NCBI GenBank assembly: GCA_000817085.1
Contig: JUEM01000007.1
Location: 1 to 64,000, forward strand
Reading direction: 5' to 3'
DNA length: 64,000 nt
Source: a marine actinobacterium MedAcidi-G1
Lineage (GTDB): Bacteria > Actinomycetota > Acidimicrobiia > Acidimicrobiales > MedAcidi-G1
Shown one piece after another: positions 54,943 through 64,000 of this stretch (its first letter is position 1; each line of letters opens with the position of its first letter). Below the pieces are notes generated by a model. The model saw nothing but the letters and a program-made list of their open reading frames with translations, did not search any database and had not been told where the DNA came from. The position numbers and the translations under genes are program-made.

Positions 54943-55016
54943 GCCCGAGTAGCTCAGTTGGCCAGAGCAGCCGCCTTGTAAGCGGCAGGTCATCGGTTCG
55001 AATCCGATCTCGGGCT
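54943..55016 (+). tRNA. tRNA-Thr (anticodon TGT)
   Basis: A complete 74-base tRNA with acceptor stem GCCCGAG/CTCGGGC, D arm, anticodon loop CTTGTAA giving TGT, and T arm with GGTTCGAATCC. No CCA is encoded (followed by CAA). It lies on the plus strand between the minus-strand LytR_C and rlmB genes, only six bases from the rlmB stop codon. Confidence 0.96.
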
Positions 55017-55022
55017 CAATAA

Positions 55023-55856
55023 CTAACGGTGTCGTGATACTTCAAAAGCAGCGATAGCTGCCGCTGTAGAAACATTCAGCGAAGATAGAACTCCTTGAAG
55101 AGGTATATGAACTAATTCATCACAACGCTCTCTAGTTAATCTTGATAAGCCACGCCCTTCTGAACCCAAAACCAATGCAATTGGTTGATCTGCAATTTTT
55201 AAATCATAAAGAGGTGTCGAACCTCCGGCATCCAAACCTACTATCCAGATTCCTGAGTCTCTAAGACGTCCAAGTGCTGCTGGTATACCGCCTGCTGTAG
55301 CAATTCTAAGATGCTCAATCGCTCCTGCTGAGGTCTTAGTTACTGCCGGAGTTACTCTGGCCGAACGGTGTCGCGGAAGTACCACTCCAGTAACCCCGGC
55401 GCATTCGGCCGATCGTAAAATAGCTCCCAGATTTCCAGGATCAGTAACTCCATCTACAACGAGCAAAAAAGGTTTTGGATCACTTGCTTTCGGTTCAATT
55501 AATTCTTCTATTTCATAATTCGGTAAAGGTGCAGCTAGGGCAATAACCCCTTGCGGAGATTCTGTTTTAGCCATTGATTCAAAACGTCCCCGGGGAATTT
55601 CTTTTATTGGTACTTTTGCTTCGTCAGCTAAATCAATAATGTCATCGAGTATTGGCGCATCATCAAGATCTCCAGCTAAGAAAACCTCACGGGTCTTACG
55701 AGTTCCTGTGATAAGTAACTCCCTCACAGCTTGCCTGCCTTCGACTTGGTCTCCTGATAAAACATTTTGTTGAGGTCTACGCTGTCGTAAAGGCGTGGTA
55801 CCTCTCTGGCCTTTACTGCCTTTCGGACTGCCTTTACGCTTGTAATTATTACTCAT
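55023..55856 (-). CDS. rlmB: 23S rRNA/tRNA 2'-O-methyltransferase, SpoU family (RlmB-like)
   Basis: A 277-residue knotted methyltransferase. A basic N-terminal tail (KRKGSPKGSKGQRG) is followed by the substrate-binding domain DQVEGRQAVRELLITG, then the SpoU motifs VDGVTDPGNLGAILRSAECAGV, ALVLGSEGRGLSRLTRERCDELVHIPLQG and LNVSTAAAIAAFEV. The likely target is G2251 of 23S rRNA. The gene overlaps ispF by four bases, as in many actinobacteria. Confidence 0.93.
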   Translation of the reverse strand: MSNNYKRKGSPKGSKGQRGTTPLRQRRPQQNVLSGDQVEGRQAVRELLITGTRKTREVFLAGDLDDAPILDDIIDLADEAKVPIKEIPRGRFESMAKTESPQGVIALAAPLPNYEIEELIEPKASDPKPFLLVVDGVTDPGNLGAILRSAECAGVTGVVLPRHRSARVTPAVTKTSAGAIEHLRIATAGGIPAALGRLRDSGIWIVGLDAGGSTPLYDLKIADQPIALVLGSEGRGLSRLTRERCDELVHIPLQGVLSSLNVSTAAAIAAFEVSRHR

Positions 55857-56329
55857 GACTTAGAAATGAGAGCAACTACTAAACAAGCAGCTCCTTCCTT
55901 TTTCCCTATAAAGCCCATACCTTCAGAGCTGCGACCTTTAACTGCGACAGGAGCATCCAAAAGTTTCGACATTCGGTCTTGAATGTTGTTCTTGTACAAC
56001 GACAATTTAGGTTCTTCTAAAATCACGTTGCAATCTACGTTGCATACTTCCCAACCTTCATCCTTCAGCAACTGGACAACATTTTTAAGCAACTCCATAC
56101 TGTTTGCATTTGAAAAAGAGGAATCTGTATCAGGAAACTGCTGACCGATATCATCCAGACCTGCGGCTCCCAATAATGCGTCAGCCGTTGCGTGAGCTAA
56201 CAAATCCGCATCGCTGTGTCCATCTAAACCTGGACCGGGTAGGGTTTCCCCACCTATAATCAGCGTACGTTCAGGATCTTCAGAAAAAGGATGAACATCG
56301 AAACCCTGCCCTATTCTAAAAGTAGACAT
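55853..56329 (-). CDS. ispF: 2-C-methyl-D-erythritol 2,4-cyclodiphosphate synthase
   Basis: IspF makes the cyclic diphosphate of the MEP isoprenoid pathway. The 158-residue protein begins MSTFRIGQGFDVHPF with the zinc DVH motif, then GHSDADLLAHATADALLGAAGLDDIGQQFPDTD and EGMGFIGKKEGA. The ATG at 56329 has AAGAAGGGG upstream; the longer open frame adds 16 codons without family similarity. It follows ispD by ten bases. Confidence 0.96.
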   Translation of the reverse strand: MSTFRIGQGFDVHPFSEDPERTLIIGGETLPGPGLDGHSDADLLAHATADALLGAAGLDDIGQQFPDTDSSFSNANSMELLKNVVQLLKDEGWEVCNVDCNVILEEPKLSLYKNNIQDRMSKLLDAPVAVKGRSSEGMGFIGKKEGAACLVVALISKS

Positions 56330-56339
56330 AACCCCTTCT

Positions 56340-56990
56340 TTAATTGAATTTTTCGGTGAGTAGAAACTGTTCAGCAATTAGCAAATCTGAGCTAACTGTA
56401 ATCTTTAAATTACTTGCATCGCCATCGACAAAATCAATTATTCCACCTACTGATTCGACCAATGAAGAGTCATCTGTAGCATCTTCACCACTTAAATAAG
56501 CTTTACGTAGCAAAGATGCAGTAAAAGCCTGCGGAGTCTGAACAACGAGCACTTCATCTCTATTTATTTGTTCACCATTAATAGACCTCAGTGAATCAGC
56601 TATTGGCACTACAGGTACTGCTGCTTCAGCTCCATTTTTTATTTTTTCAACAACCGATTCAAACAATTCTTGAGAAGCAAGAGGCCGCGCACCATCGTGC
56701 ACGATCACTATCTCGGAATCATCCGGTACCTTCTTCAGGCCACATCTGACAGATTCAGATCTACTAGTCCCTCCTTGCACTACTTCATGAACTTGATTAA
56801 TACTTTTAAGACAACTTTCCACAAATTCAATGTCTTCTCCCGAGGTTACAACGACAACTCCATCAGATACAGAAGAAGCGTTAATAGTTGAATGAAGCAG
56901 AACTGGCATTCCTCCGAGTTCTGCTAACTGTTTTTTACTCCCAAAACGCTGTCCTTCACCCGCAGCCACTAAAACTGTCCAAATTTTCAT
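56340..56990 (-). CDS. ispD: 2-C-methyl-D-erythritol 4-phosphate cytidylyltransferase
   Basis: IspD activates methylerythritol phosphate with CTP. The 216-residue protein has VLVAAGEGQRFGSKKQLAELGGMPVLLHS at the N-terminus (CTP-binding loop), VIVHDGARPL near residue 97, VVQTPQAFTASLLRKAY near 150 and ATDDSSLVE near 170. It is the first gene of the ispD-ispF-rlmB operon. The polyprenyl synthase at 62637 would use the downstream isoprenoid units. Confidence 0.95.
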   Translation of the reverse strand: MKIWTVLVAAGEGQRFGSKKQLAELGGMPVLLHSTINASSVSDGVVVVTSGEDIEFVESCLKSINQVHEVVQGGTSRSESVRCGLKKVPDDSEIVIVHDGARPLASQELFESVVEKIKNGAEAAVPVVPIADSLRSINGEQINRDEVLVVQTPQAFTASLLRKAYLSGEDATDDSSLVESVGGIIDFVDGDASNLKITVSSDLLIAEQFLLTEKFN

Positions 56991-57061
56991 ATCCGATCCT
57001 TTATAGCTGAAAAAAAATTAACAAGTTCCTCGCTGCATCTAAATAGTTTCTAGGTATTAGC

Positions 57062-57733
57062 ATGACTTATGAAATGATAGATCACACCCTTTTTGCTGAA
57101 TCAATGCTTTTTGCTGAGTTAGAAGAAAAAGAACTTGAAATAATTGTAAAAGCATCAAACAAAAGAGACCTTCTAAGAGGAGATGTCTTATTCCGCGAAA
57201 ATGATAAACCAGATTCTCTTTTTCTTGTCGACTCAGGCCGAATAGCCATAGTAAATAAATCATTCATAGGTAAAGAATCAGTCGTGGCTCTTATGGAAAA
57301 TGGTGATCTTTTCGGAGAAATGGGTTTATTTGACGACAGAGGAAGATCAGCAGAAGCTCGAGCTCTAGAAGAGTCGTGTGTGATCGAAGTGCCTTTTGGA
57401 CCCATTAAGAAAATCTATGAAAAAGACCCTTCTCAACTTTGGAAGGTCGTGACAATGCTTGTAGACCGTTTGAGGAATATGGATGAAGTTTTAGCAGATT
57501 CTGTTTTTCTAGATGTGACTGGAAGAACAGCAAAAAGACTTCTTGAAATTTCTGATAATGAAGATGAATTTTCCTTGCCGGTAACTCAAGAAGAGTTGGC
57601 TGGAATGGTTGGAGCATCGAGAGAGAGAGTTAATAAAGCTATAGCATCATTTATTAAACTCGGATGGATCGAACAATTCGATCGCACATACAGAATTACT
57701 AACCGAGAACAACTTACGATACGCTCACGTTAG
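57062..57733 (+). CDS. Crp/Fnr-family transcriptional regulator
   Basis: A 223-residue regulator with an N-terminal cyclic-nucleotide-binding-like beta barrel (RGDVLFRENDKPDSLFLVDSGRIAIV and NGDLFGEMGLFDDRGRSAEARALEES) and a C-terminal winged helix (LPVTQEELAGMVGASRERVNKAIASFIKLGWIE). The GEMGLFDDRGRSAEARA phosphate-cassette region resembles cAMP-binding members. No Cys set for an Fe-S cluster of Fnr type. It overlaps the convergent hydrolase stop by four bases. Target genes unknown. Confidence 0.9.
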   Translation: MTYEMIDHTLFAESMLFAELEEKELEIIVKASNKRDLLRGDVLFRENDKPDSLFLVDSGRIAIVNKSFIGKESVVALMENGDLFGEMGLFDDRGRSAEARALEESCVIEVPFGPIKKIYEKDPSQLWKVVTMLVDRLRNMDEVLADSVFLDVTGRTAKRLLEISDNEDEFSLPVTQEELAGMVGASRERVNKAIASFIKLGWIEQFDRTYRITNREQLTIRSR

Positions 57734-58392
57734 CTGCTACCCAATACCCAACTTTTTGCCTTCATCCATGCATCTTCAGCATCTAGTGGCCGATGGGCAG
57801 GTCTAGATGAATCATGTACAAATCCATGGTCAGCTTCTTTGTAACTGATAACTGTAACTCCGCTTGCTGACAAAAGATTTACATCTTCTTTTGGGGTCCA
57901 GGTGTCCTCACTGCCAACAATCGCTAATACAGAATCAGCATCACCTTCTCGCAAACAATCCATAGGCTCTGACTGACTTTCGGATTTCCAGGCTTTCGGC
58001 ACCCTGATCATCCCATAAAAAGAACAATGCTTAGAAAACCTCTGGGAAGAAACAGTTTTCAATGTATACATACCTCCCATACAAAATCCCAAAATCCCAA
58101 CTTGTTCGCTCTGGGTTGCGTCGGCGGCTTCTATTGCGTCGCCTATCACTCGGGCATCTTCTAATCTTGAAGCCGTTTCAAGTCTTTCTTCTACGTTTAA
58201 GTGCTCTGACCCCGGATAAAGCTCAAAAGAACAAACTGGTATATCCCATTCAATCGCTAGACGTTTGACCATGTCATGAAACAACGGCCTCAGACCCATA
58301 ACATCTGGAATGATAACAAGACCCTGTTCTCTCCGATTGGAAACAGGTTTTTCAATTACCGCATTAGTCCCTGAGGGAAGCGTCATTTTCAT
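57730..58392 (-). CDS. dienelactone hydrolase-family protein
   Basis: A 220-residue alpha/beta hydrolase of the DLH group. The nucleophile elbow is GFCMGG near residue 103 (Cys nucleophile), and EADHGFVHDSSRPAH near 188 supplies the His; GSEDTWTP near 161 provides the Asp. The start of the domain reads GLVIIPDVMGLRPLFHDM. True substrate may be a lactone or ester. Start ATG at 58392. Confidence 0.88.
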   Translation of the reverse strand: MKMTLPSGTNAVIEKPVSNRREQGLVIIPDVMGLRPLFHDMVKRLAIEWDIPVCSFELYPGSEHLNVEERLETASRLEDARVIGDAIEAADATQSEQVGILGFCMGGMYTLKTVSSQRFSKHCSFYGMIRVPKAWKSESQSEPMDCLREGDADSVLAIVGSEDTWTPKEDVNLLSASGVTVISYKEADHGFVHDSSRPAHRPLDAEDAWMKAKSWVLGSS

Positions 58393-58420
58393 GCACTAAT
58401 CCTATTAGTTGTAAAAAGAA

Positions 58421-59878
58421 TTAGTTTTTTGTCCCAAATAGTTCAGCAAAACCTTCGATTTTTGGGTGAGAGAAACCGCTTGGGATTGGCATCTGGCTTT
58501 GCATTAAGACTGTAGACATTCCAAGACCTCGGGCTGCCTCTAACGTAGCTATATCAGAATCAACAAGAAGCATATTTGAAAAAGAAATACCTGTTAAACG
58601 TCTTAAAGCCTCAAATATAGAATTACTCGGTTTCCTAACGCCGTATTCCCCGCTGACAATCCAGTGTTGAATCTGGTCTTCAACACCCAGACGTTCACGC
58701 AATTGCTGCGACCATGACAAAACAGAATTAGTAATGCAGGCAACTGGGATTCCACGACTTTTCATTTGACCCAAAAACGGCAGCGCATCAGGCCTAAGTC
58801 GTACGAGTTTCAAATACTGATCATCGATTAAATCTGGGTCACCTTGCAGTCCCACACTTTCCCAAAATTCCTCAGAATTCAATTGTCCCAAACTCGCTGA
58901 TCTATAGCGGTCAGCTATTTCATCTGAATCAACTAATCCACCATTTTCTCTTACGAAAGGAACTAACAACCCCTCAGGATCAGCTCCTCCGTCCCAGATG
59001 ACACCCTTACCACCAACTACGACAAGTTTGACAGTGGTATCGGTTTCTTGATGATCTTTAGTTGTTGTATTTTCGATGATCTCTGAAGTTTTTTTAAATT
59101 TCTTTGGATTTTCAAAATTTCTATTGGTCCCAGAAGGCGAGATTAAACTCTTGAAAGCTCTAAATAACAGAAACAGTAAAGCAGAACCCAGAAAAACGTA
59201 CGCTACCGTTCTCCAGGCTTTTGGTTTTGGGTAATCGACTGTAGAAGAAGTTGAAAAAGGTGTGGATGTTTGATCGCCTAAAGGAACTGTCCATACATCA
59301 TTATTTGAATCATTTTCTTTGCTACCAGGTAACAAAACTGAAAAATTTATAAGAAAAGAATTAGCAGGATCACAAATATCTTCACACCCAGATAAAAAAG
59401 AAAGATCTTCAAGACTTCTTCCAAAGAGATTATCTCCCAATAATTCGTCTAAAGCTGAATCAGAGAATAACGACAGCCCCTCTGAAAGATTAATCTTTCC
59501 CTCGATTGTCCACTTCTTTTTAGCAAATGATTTTTCGCTCAAAAGGCTGACTTCAGAAAAAACTGAAGGTCCCGCAATCTCCTCTAAAACGTTTACCAAG
59601 GAATCTGCACTTGTAAAATATTTTGTTGCTGAAACTACTGTTTTAGATTCTTCTTTAAGATTCTCGAGTAGGGAAACTTTCCAACCTGAAGAAACTAGAT
59701 CTTCTGTTCGAAGTTGTTTTTCTAGATTTCCTATCAGGCGACTTGCCGCATCATCAAGCTCAACAGAAACTTCGACTCGTCCTGTTCCATCATCATCGAC
59801 ATTTACCAGTACTGAACTTTCAACTTTGCACGCAGCGACCAGAAACGTGAATATAAACAGAAGTAAAATTTTTTTCAT
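58421..59878 (-). CDS. lipoprotein (LppM-like) fused through a membrane helix to a degenerate HAD domain
   Basis: The 485-residue product combines two parts. Residues 1-17 form a lipoprotein signal (FLVAAC, Cys17), followed by an LppM-like extracytoplasmic domain beginning ESSVLVNVDDDGTGRVEVSV. A helix, VAYVFLGSALLFLLFRAF (about 230-247), crosses the membrane, and a C-terminal HAD-like domain (about 285-485) would be cytoplasmic. In the HAD part the nucleophile motif reads VVVGGKGVIWDGG, so the first Asp is missing, while ITNS, the Lys region GVRKPSN and LLVDSD remain. I infer a catalytically inactive sensor or scaffold. I do not recognise this combination. Confidence 0.75.
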   Translation of the reverse strand: MKKILLLFIFTFLVAACKVESSVLVNVDDDGTGRVEVSVELDDAASRLIGNLEKQLRTEDLVSSGWKVSLLENLKEESKTVVSATKYFTSADSLVNVLEEIAGPSVFSEVSLLSEKSFAKKKWTIEGKINLSEGLSLFSDSALDELLGDNLFGRSLEDLSFLSGCEDICDPANSFLINFSVLLPGSKENDSNNDVWTVPLGDQTSTPFSTSSTVDYPKPKAWRTVAYVFLGSALLFLLFRAFKSLISPSGTNRNFENPKKFKKTSEIIENTTTKDHQETDTTVKLVVVGGKGVIWDGGADPEGLLVPFVRENGGLVDSDEIADRYRSASLGQLNSEEFWESVGLQGDPDLIDDQYLKLVRLRPDALPFLGQMKSRGIPVACITNSVLSWSQQLRERLGVEDQIQHWIVSGEYGVRKPSNSIFEALRRLTGISFSNMLLVDSDIATLEAARGLGMSTVLMQSQMPIPSGFSHPKIEGFAELFGTKN

Positions 59879-59965
59879 ATCAGATTTCAGGAGATTTGCT
59901 AATTCTAAACATTAGCAAATCAGCTAAATGTAACTACTTGACGGAGCTAAAATAGCAACAAATTT

Positions 59966-62512
59966 CTATTCAACTCCCTCAGTTACCATCTCCATGGTCG
60001 GTGGTTCAAATCCTGCCGTTGAACGGAAAACTACTTTCTTACCTTCATGGGTAGAGTCATCTGCACTCTCTTCTGGAACATCTTCTACGTCCACAATTAC
60101 AATTTCACCTGCTTTAAATTCTTTTTGTAGTAAGAGTTCTGAAAGTGGATCCTCTATAAGCCTTTGAATGGCTCGTCTTAATGGTCTAGCTCCCAATGTT
60201 GGGTCATACCCATGTTCGGCCAAGTGACGTTTAACCTCATCAGTCAACTCCAAACCCATTCCTTGTCCAGATAATTGGTTAGATAAGCGGTTGATCATCA
60301 AATCAACAATTCTTGTTACTTCTTCCATAGTCAATTCATGGAAAACAATTGTTTCATCAATTCGGTTAAGAAACTCTGGACGGAAATGAAGTTTTAGAGC
60401 ATCTTGGACTTTTTCTTTCATTCTCTCATAGCTAACAGCTTCATCAGCTTTTGTGAAACCTAAATTAGCCTTACGTAAATCTGCTGTTCCCAAATTAGAT
60501 GTCATTATTAGTACAGTATTTCTAAAGTCCACTGACCGTCCTTGAGAATCTGTCAATCTGCCTTCTTCAAGTATCTGCAATAGTGTGTTAAATACATCAG
60601 GGTGAGCTTTTTCAACTTCATCAAAAAGAACTACAGAAAATGGTTTCCTTCTCACCGCCTCAGTCAACTGACCACCCTCGTCATACCCTACGTAGCCTGG
60701 AGGTGAGCCTAATAGCCTACTCACCGTGTGCTTTTCCATGTATTCAGACATGTCAAGCGATATCAAGGCTTGCTCATCACCAAAAAGAAACTCGGCTAGA
60801 GTTTTGGCTAATTCAGTTTTACCAACTCCTGAAGGACCAAGGAAAACAAATGAACCTGATGGTCGTTTCGGATCTTTTAGACCTGCCCTGGTTCTTCTAA
60901 TCGCTTGGCTGACTGCATGGATTGCATCCTCTTGACCGATTACTCGCTTATGAAGATCATCTTCCATATGGAGTAGTTTTTGAGTTTCTTCCTCCGTAAG
61001 TTTATAAACAGGTATGCCAGTCCATACTGATAGAACTTCTGCTATACACTCTTCGTCCACTTCATCAAAGAGATCTACACCTGATGATTTTATTTCTTCT
61101 TCTCGTTCAGACTTGCTCGAGATTAGTTCCTTTTCACGATCGCGTAGGTTTCCTGCTTCTTCAAAATCCTGAGATTCGACAGCTGCTTTTTTACGCTGGA
61201 CAACTTCAGCTAATTCAACTTCAAGTTCTCTTAAATCATCTGGAGTATTCATACGCCTAAGACGAAGGCGCGAACCTGCCTCATCAATTAGGTCAATTGC
61301 TTTGTCAGGAAGATGGCGATCAGAGATATAACGATCAGCTAAATTAGCAGCCGCTATAAGCGCTTGATCAGTAATCGTGACCCGATGATGCGATTCATAC
61401 CGCTCTCTTAAACCTTTGAGTATTTCAATAGTGTGAGCAACGTCAGGCTCGTCAACAGTTATTGGTTGAAAACGTCTTTCTAAAGCAGCATCTTTTTCTA
61501 TATGTTTTCTGTATTCTTCCAAAGTGGTTGCGCCAATTGTCTGCAGCTCACCTCTAGCCAACATGGGTTTTAAAATCGACGCTGCGTCTATTGCACCTTC
61601 TGCAGCACCCGCTCCGACCAAGGTATGAATTTCATCGATAAACAAAACAATATCGCCTCTTGTTTTTATTTCTTTTAAAACTTTTTTAAGGCGTTCTTCA
61701 AAATCGCCTCGATAGCGGCTTCCTGCAACTAAAGCACCCAAGTCCAGAGTATAAATTTGCTTTCCTTGAATTGTCTCTGGGATATCTCCTCCAGCAACCA
61801 TTTGGGCAAGACCTTCAACAATAGCTGTCTTACCTACTCCTGGTTCTCCAACCAGCACTGGATTATTTTTCGTTCGACGTGACAAGATCTGCATGACACG
61901 TTCCAGTTCACGCTTTCGTCCAATTACTGGATCTAGTTTCTTTTCTATTGCAGCCTGAGTTAAATTTCTTCCAAACTGATCGAGCACAAGCGAACCGGAC
62001 TGTGACTCTGTTCCTCTGCCCCCAGAAGTAGCACCAGCTTTCTCAGAGGCCGCTCCCATTGGACCACCTGACCCGGCATAGCCCGACAAAAGTTGGATTA
62101 CCTGTTGACGGACTCGAGACAAATCTGCACCCAACTTAACTAATACTTGAGCTGCGACCCCTTCTCCTTCACGAATCAGACCCAAAAGTATATGCTCAGT
62201 ACCAATGTAGTTATGGCCTAGTTGAAGCGCTTCTCTTAAAGACAACTCTAAAACTTTCTTAGCGCGAGGTGTAAAAGGTATATGACCGCTTGGAGAACTT
62301 CCACCTTGTCCAATTAATTCCTCTACTTGACCACGAACTCCTTCAAGTGAAATCCCTAAAGATTCAAGTGCCTTAGCGGCCACTCCCTCACCCTCATGGA
62401 TAAGTCCGAGTAAAATATGCTCAGTGCCAATGTAATTGTGATTGAGTAGACGAGCTTCTTCTTGCGCTAATACAACCACACGACGAGCTCTGTCTGTAAA
62501 CCGTTCAAACAA
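59966..62512 (-). CDS. clpC: ATP-dependent Clp protease ATPase subunit ClpC
   Basis: An 848-residue Hsp100 unfoldase: N-terminal repeat domain ([24 protein letters not shown], twice the [11 protein letters not shown] pattern), first AAA+ module with Walker A GEPGVGKT, a UVR-like linker ([23 protein letters not shown]), second AAA+ module with GPSGVGKT, and a C-terminal D2-small domain. It delivers substrates to ClpP and is usually essential in actinobacteria. It lacks an obvious adjacent regulator gene such as ctsR or mcsA here. Divergent from the polyprenyl synthase. Confidence 0.97.
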   Translation of the reverse strand: MFERFTDRARRVVVLAQEEARLLNHNYIGTEHILLGLIHEGEGVAAKALESLGISLEGVRGQVEELIGQGGSSPSGHIPFTPRAKKVLELSLREALQLGHNYIGTEHILLGLIREGEGVAAQVLVKLGADLSRVRQQVIQLLSGYAGSGGPMGAASEKAGATSGGRGTESQSGSLVLDQFGRNLTQAAIEKKLDPVIGRKRELERVMQILSRRTKNNPVLVGEPGVGKTAIVEGLAQMVAGGDIPETIQGKQIYTLDLGALVAGSRYRGDFEERLKKVLKEIKTRGDIVLFIDEIHTLVGAGAAEGAIDAASILKPMLARGELQTIGATTLEEYRKHIEKDAALERRFQPITVDEPDVAHTIEILKGLRERYESHHRVTITDQALIAAANLADRYISDRHLPDKAIDLIDEAGSRLRLRRMNTPDDLRELEVELAEVVQRKKAAVESQDFEEAGNLRDREKELISSKSEREEEIKSSGVDLFDEVDEECIAEVLSVWTGIPVYKLTEEETQKLLHMEDDLHKRVIGQEDAIHAVSQAIRRTRAGLKDPKRPSGSFVFLGPSGVGKTELAKTLAEFLFGDEQALISLDMSEYMEKHTVSRLLGSPPGYVGYDEGGQLTEAVRRKPFSVVLFDEVEKAHPDVFNTLLQILEEGRLTDSQGRSVDFRNTVLIMTSNLGTADLRKANLGFTKADEAVSYERMKEKVQDALKLHFRPEFLNRIDETIVFHELTMEEVTRIVDLMINRLSNQLSGQGMGLELTDEVKRHLAEHGYDPTLGARPLRRAIQRLIEDPLSELLLQKEFKAGEIVIVDVEDVPEESADDSTHEGKKVVFRSTAGFEPPTMEMVTEGVE

Positions 62513-62636
62513 CTGGTAATCTCCCGAAAATTAGACTAATTGATAATTAATTGTACCTACCTCTGTAATGTAACAGCGATAAAGAAAACAGCTATTTTGA
62601 ATAACCTTTATTTGGCAGTTTCGAGAAGGGGTAAAA

Positions 62637-63593
62637 ATGTCGTATCCTCGGCACGTGAATGAAGACTCCTACACACTCCTTAACTTGCCGGGTATTGAAA
62701 GTGCCTTAGCAAGAGTAGAAGAAGAATTGAGAATAGCTGTCAAGGCTGACGAGCCCCTTCTCACAAAACTTTCACGCCATCTAATTGATGCAGGAGGCAA
62801 GCGAATAAGACCAAGTCTTGCCATTGCATCTTCTCAAATACTTGAAGATAAACCCGTTGCTCCGAGCCGAGAAGTAATTCTTGGAGGAGTAGCTGTCGAG
62901 CTGGTACATCAAGGTTCTCTTTACCACGATGATGTTATGGATGGAGCTAAAACTCGCAGGAACGTTAAAAGTGTAAATGAAGAGTGGGGTAATCACGAAG
63001 CAATTCTTGGAGGTGACTACCTACTCGCTAGAGCCTCTGAAATCGCCGCTGGACTTGGAGCTGAAGTAGCTGGTCTACTCGCTTCAACCATTGCGGCACT
63101 CTGTGAAGGTCAGATTCGTGAAGTTAATTCTGCATACGATATAACTAGAACTGAGGACGCATACATGTCTTCAATCTCAGGTAAAACCGGAGCCCTCCTT
63201 TCAGCTTCAGCAAAAGTTGGAGCAATTGTTTCTGCCTATCCAGAAGATGTGATCAAAGCAGTAACAACATTCGGTAATCTCTATGGAATCGCTTTTCAAA
63301 TTGTTGATGACCTGTTAGATGTAATGGCGAGTGAAAAAGAGCTTGGCAAACCTTCAGGAAACGACATGTTAGAAGGCGTTTACACTCTCCCAGTTATTAG
63401 AGCCCTTAAAGGAACAAATGGTGAAGTTTTAAAGGATCTGTTAAGTAATCCTATTAATAGTGATAAAAGAGATGAAGCCTTAAAACTTGTAAGATCAGAT
63501 GAAGCCATAGTCTCGACAGTGGAAACCGCCTTGAGTTTCACAAACGATGAAATCTACTTGCACTATTCTCGCAAATCAGATCAACCATTATAA
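62637..63593 (+). CDS. polyprenyl diphosphate synthase (trans-isoprenyl type)
   Basis: A 318-residue isoprenyl synthase. The first Asp-rich motif is LYHDDVMD with TRRN nearby (residues about 98-110), the second is QIVDDLLD near residue 223; GGKRIRPSL near 53 is the N-terminal signature. The chain likely makes the side chain of menaquinone or another long polyprenol; the chain length cannot be predicted. The ATG at 62637 is preceded by GAAGGGG. Divergent from clpC, convergent with lysS. Confidence 0.93.
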   Translation: MSYPRHVNEDSYTLLNLPGIESALARVEEELRIAVKADEPLLTKLSRHLIDAGGKRIRPSLAIASSQILEDKPVAPSREVILGGVAVELVHQGSLYHDDVMDGAKTRRNVKSVNEEWGNHEAILGGDYLLARASEIAAGLGAEVAGLLASTIAALCEGQIREVNSAYDITRTEDAYMSSISGKTGALLSASAKVGAIVSAYPEDVIKAVTTFGNLYGIAFQIVDDLLDVMASEKELGKPSGNDMLEGVYTLPVIRALKGTNGEVLKDLLSNPINSDKRDEALKLVRSDEAIVSTVETALSFTNDEIYLHYSRKSDQPL

Positions 63594-63599
63594 AAACAA

Positions 63600-64000
63600 T
63601 TAATCTTGCTCAGGTCTTAATGTTGGGAAAAGAATTACGTCCCTAATTGCTTGAGTGTCGGTGAGAAGCATAATTAGTCGATCGATTCCTATACCAAGTC
63701 CACCTGTTGGTGGTAGCCCATATTCCAAAGCCCTTAAATAGTCTTCATCTACAACCATTGCCTCTTCATCTCCAGCATCTCGATTCTTTTCCTGTGCAGT
63801 AAAGCGTGACCTCTGATCGTCTGGGTCAACAACTTCAGAAAATGCATTACACAATTCTCGGCCAGCAACAATGGCTTCGAACCTCTCAACCAAGTCTGGA
63901 TTATCCCTGTGAGCTCTTGAAAGAGGTGATACTTCTTGAGGATAGTCAGTAACAAAGATTGGGCCCCATAGCTCTGGTTCGGTTGTTTTCTCATAAAGTT
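63600..64000 (-). CDS. lysS: lysyl-tRNA synthetase, C-terminal part (cut by the window edge)
   Basis: The last 130-odd residues of a class II lysyl-tRNA synthetase. Visible are [28 protein letters not shown], the motif region [21 protein letters not shown], and the motif 3 segment [21 protein letters not shown]. The stop at 63600 is six bases from the polyprenyl synthase stop. The 5' part lies beyond position 64000. Confidence 0.95.
   Translation of the reverse strand, partial: LYEKTTEPELWGPIFVTDYPQEVSPLSRAHRDNPDLVERFEAIVAGRELCNAFSEVVDPDDQRSRFTAQEKNRDAGDEEAMVVDEDYLRALEYGLPPTGGLGIGIDRLIMLLTDTQAIRDVILFPTLRPEQD

Overview
The window looks like a chromosomal segment of a compact, moderately AT-rich actinobacterium. 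A marine Acidimicrobiia-like lineage is my best guess, but the taxonomy is inferred, not computed. The grounds are a mycothiol ligase (mshC), a mycothiol-dependent formaldehyde dehydrogenase, DUF3499, HemQ-type haem synthesis, a LytR_C protein, PAC2, HelD, ClpC, and an ispD-ispF-rlmB block. Genes are packed with overlapping or nearly touching ends. The only stretch near 300 bases without a protein gene is 580-888, and part of it is a tRNA-like remnant.

Layout: 1-5.7 kb holds a frameshifted TetR gene, a tRNA-like element without an anticodon arm, a hydrolase, mshC, cysS and an acyl-CoA dehydrogenase. 5.7-16.5 kb holds DUF3499, a HAD phosphatase, an MFS exporter, a cyclophilin, a 59-residue zinc-ribbon protein, GNAT, an ABC exporter pair, a metallo-beta-lactamase-fold protein and HelD. 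16.6-22 kb holds a patatin, hemE, hemY, lnt and dtd. 22-26.3 kb is a glycan-like cluster (GT4, methyltransferase, alpha/alpha-barrel protein, second methyltransferase, GtrA). 26.3-29.3 kb is a B12 acyl-CoA mutase operon whose active-site residues match isobutyryl-CoA mutase rather than methylmalonyl-CoA mutase. 29.4-35.5 kb holds a solute-binding lipoprotein and a tightly packed redox operon headed by mycothiol-dependent formaldehyde dehydrogenase. 35.6-42.4 kb holds GNAT, PAC2, NUDIX, glnD, amt, a receiver-like protein and hemQ.

The most interesting part is 42.4-51.0 kb. fdhD diverges from what appears to be one operon: a carnitine/gamma-butyrobetaine module (beta-keto acid cleavage enzyme, carnitine dehydrogenase, butyrobetaine hydroxylase-like dioxygenase) followed by an NAD-linked formate dehydrogenase. 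The catalytic formate dehydrogenase gene has an in-frame UGA at the selenocysteine position, followed at the usual distance by a SECIS-like hairpin with a GGUCU-containing loop and a bulged U. The enzyme is also split: the iron-sulfur N-terminal half, including the [4Fe-4S] domain that normally belongs to the catalytic chain, is the last gene of the operon, after a fused NuoE-NuoF gene.

51-64 kb holds an F420/FMN-type oxidoreductase, a groEL broken by an apparent 20-base deletion, glycerate kinase, a LytR_C protein, tRNA-Thr, rlmB, ispF, ispD, a Crp/Fnr regulator, a dienelactone hydrolase, an unusual lipoprotein-HAD fusion, clpC, a polyprenyl synthase and the 3' end of lysS.

Together the genes suggest an aerobic heterotroph using quaternary amines and acyl-CoAs. 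Formaldehyde could be oxidised through mycothiol to formate and then to CO2 by the selenium-dependent enzyme. Three small lesions (TetR, the tRNA-like element, groEL) could be real decay or assembly errors and should be checked against reads.
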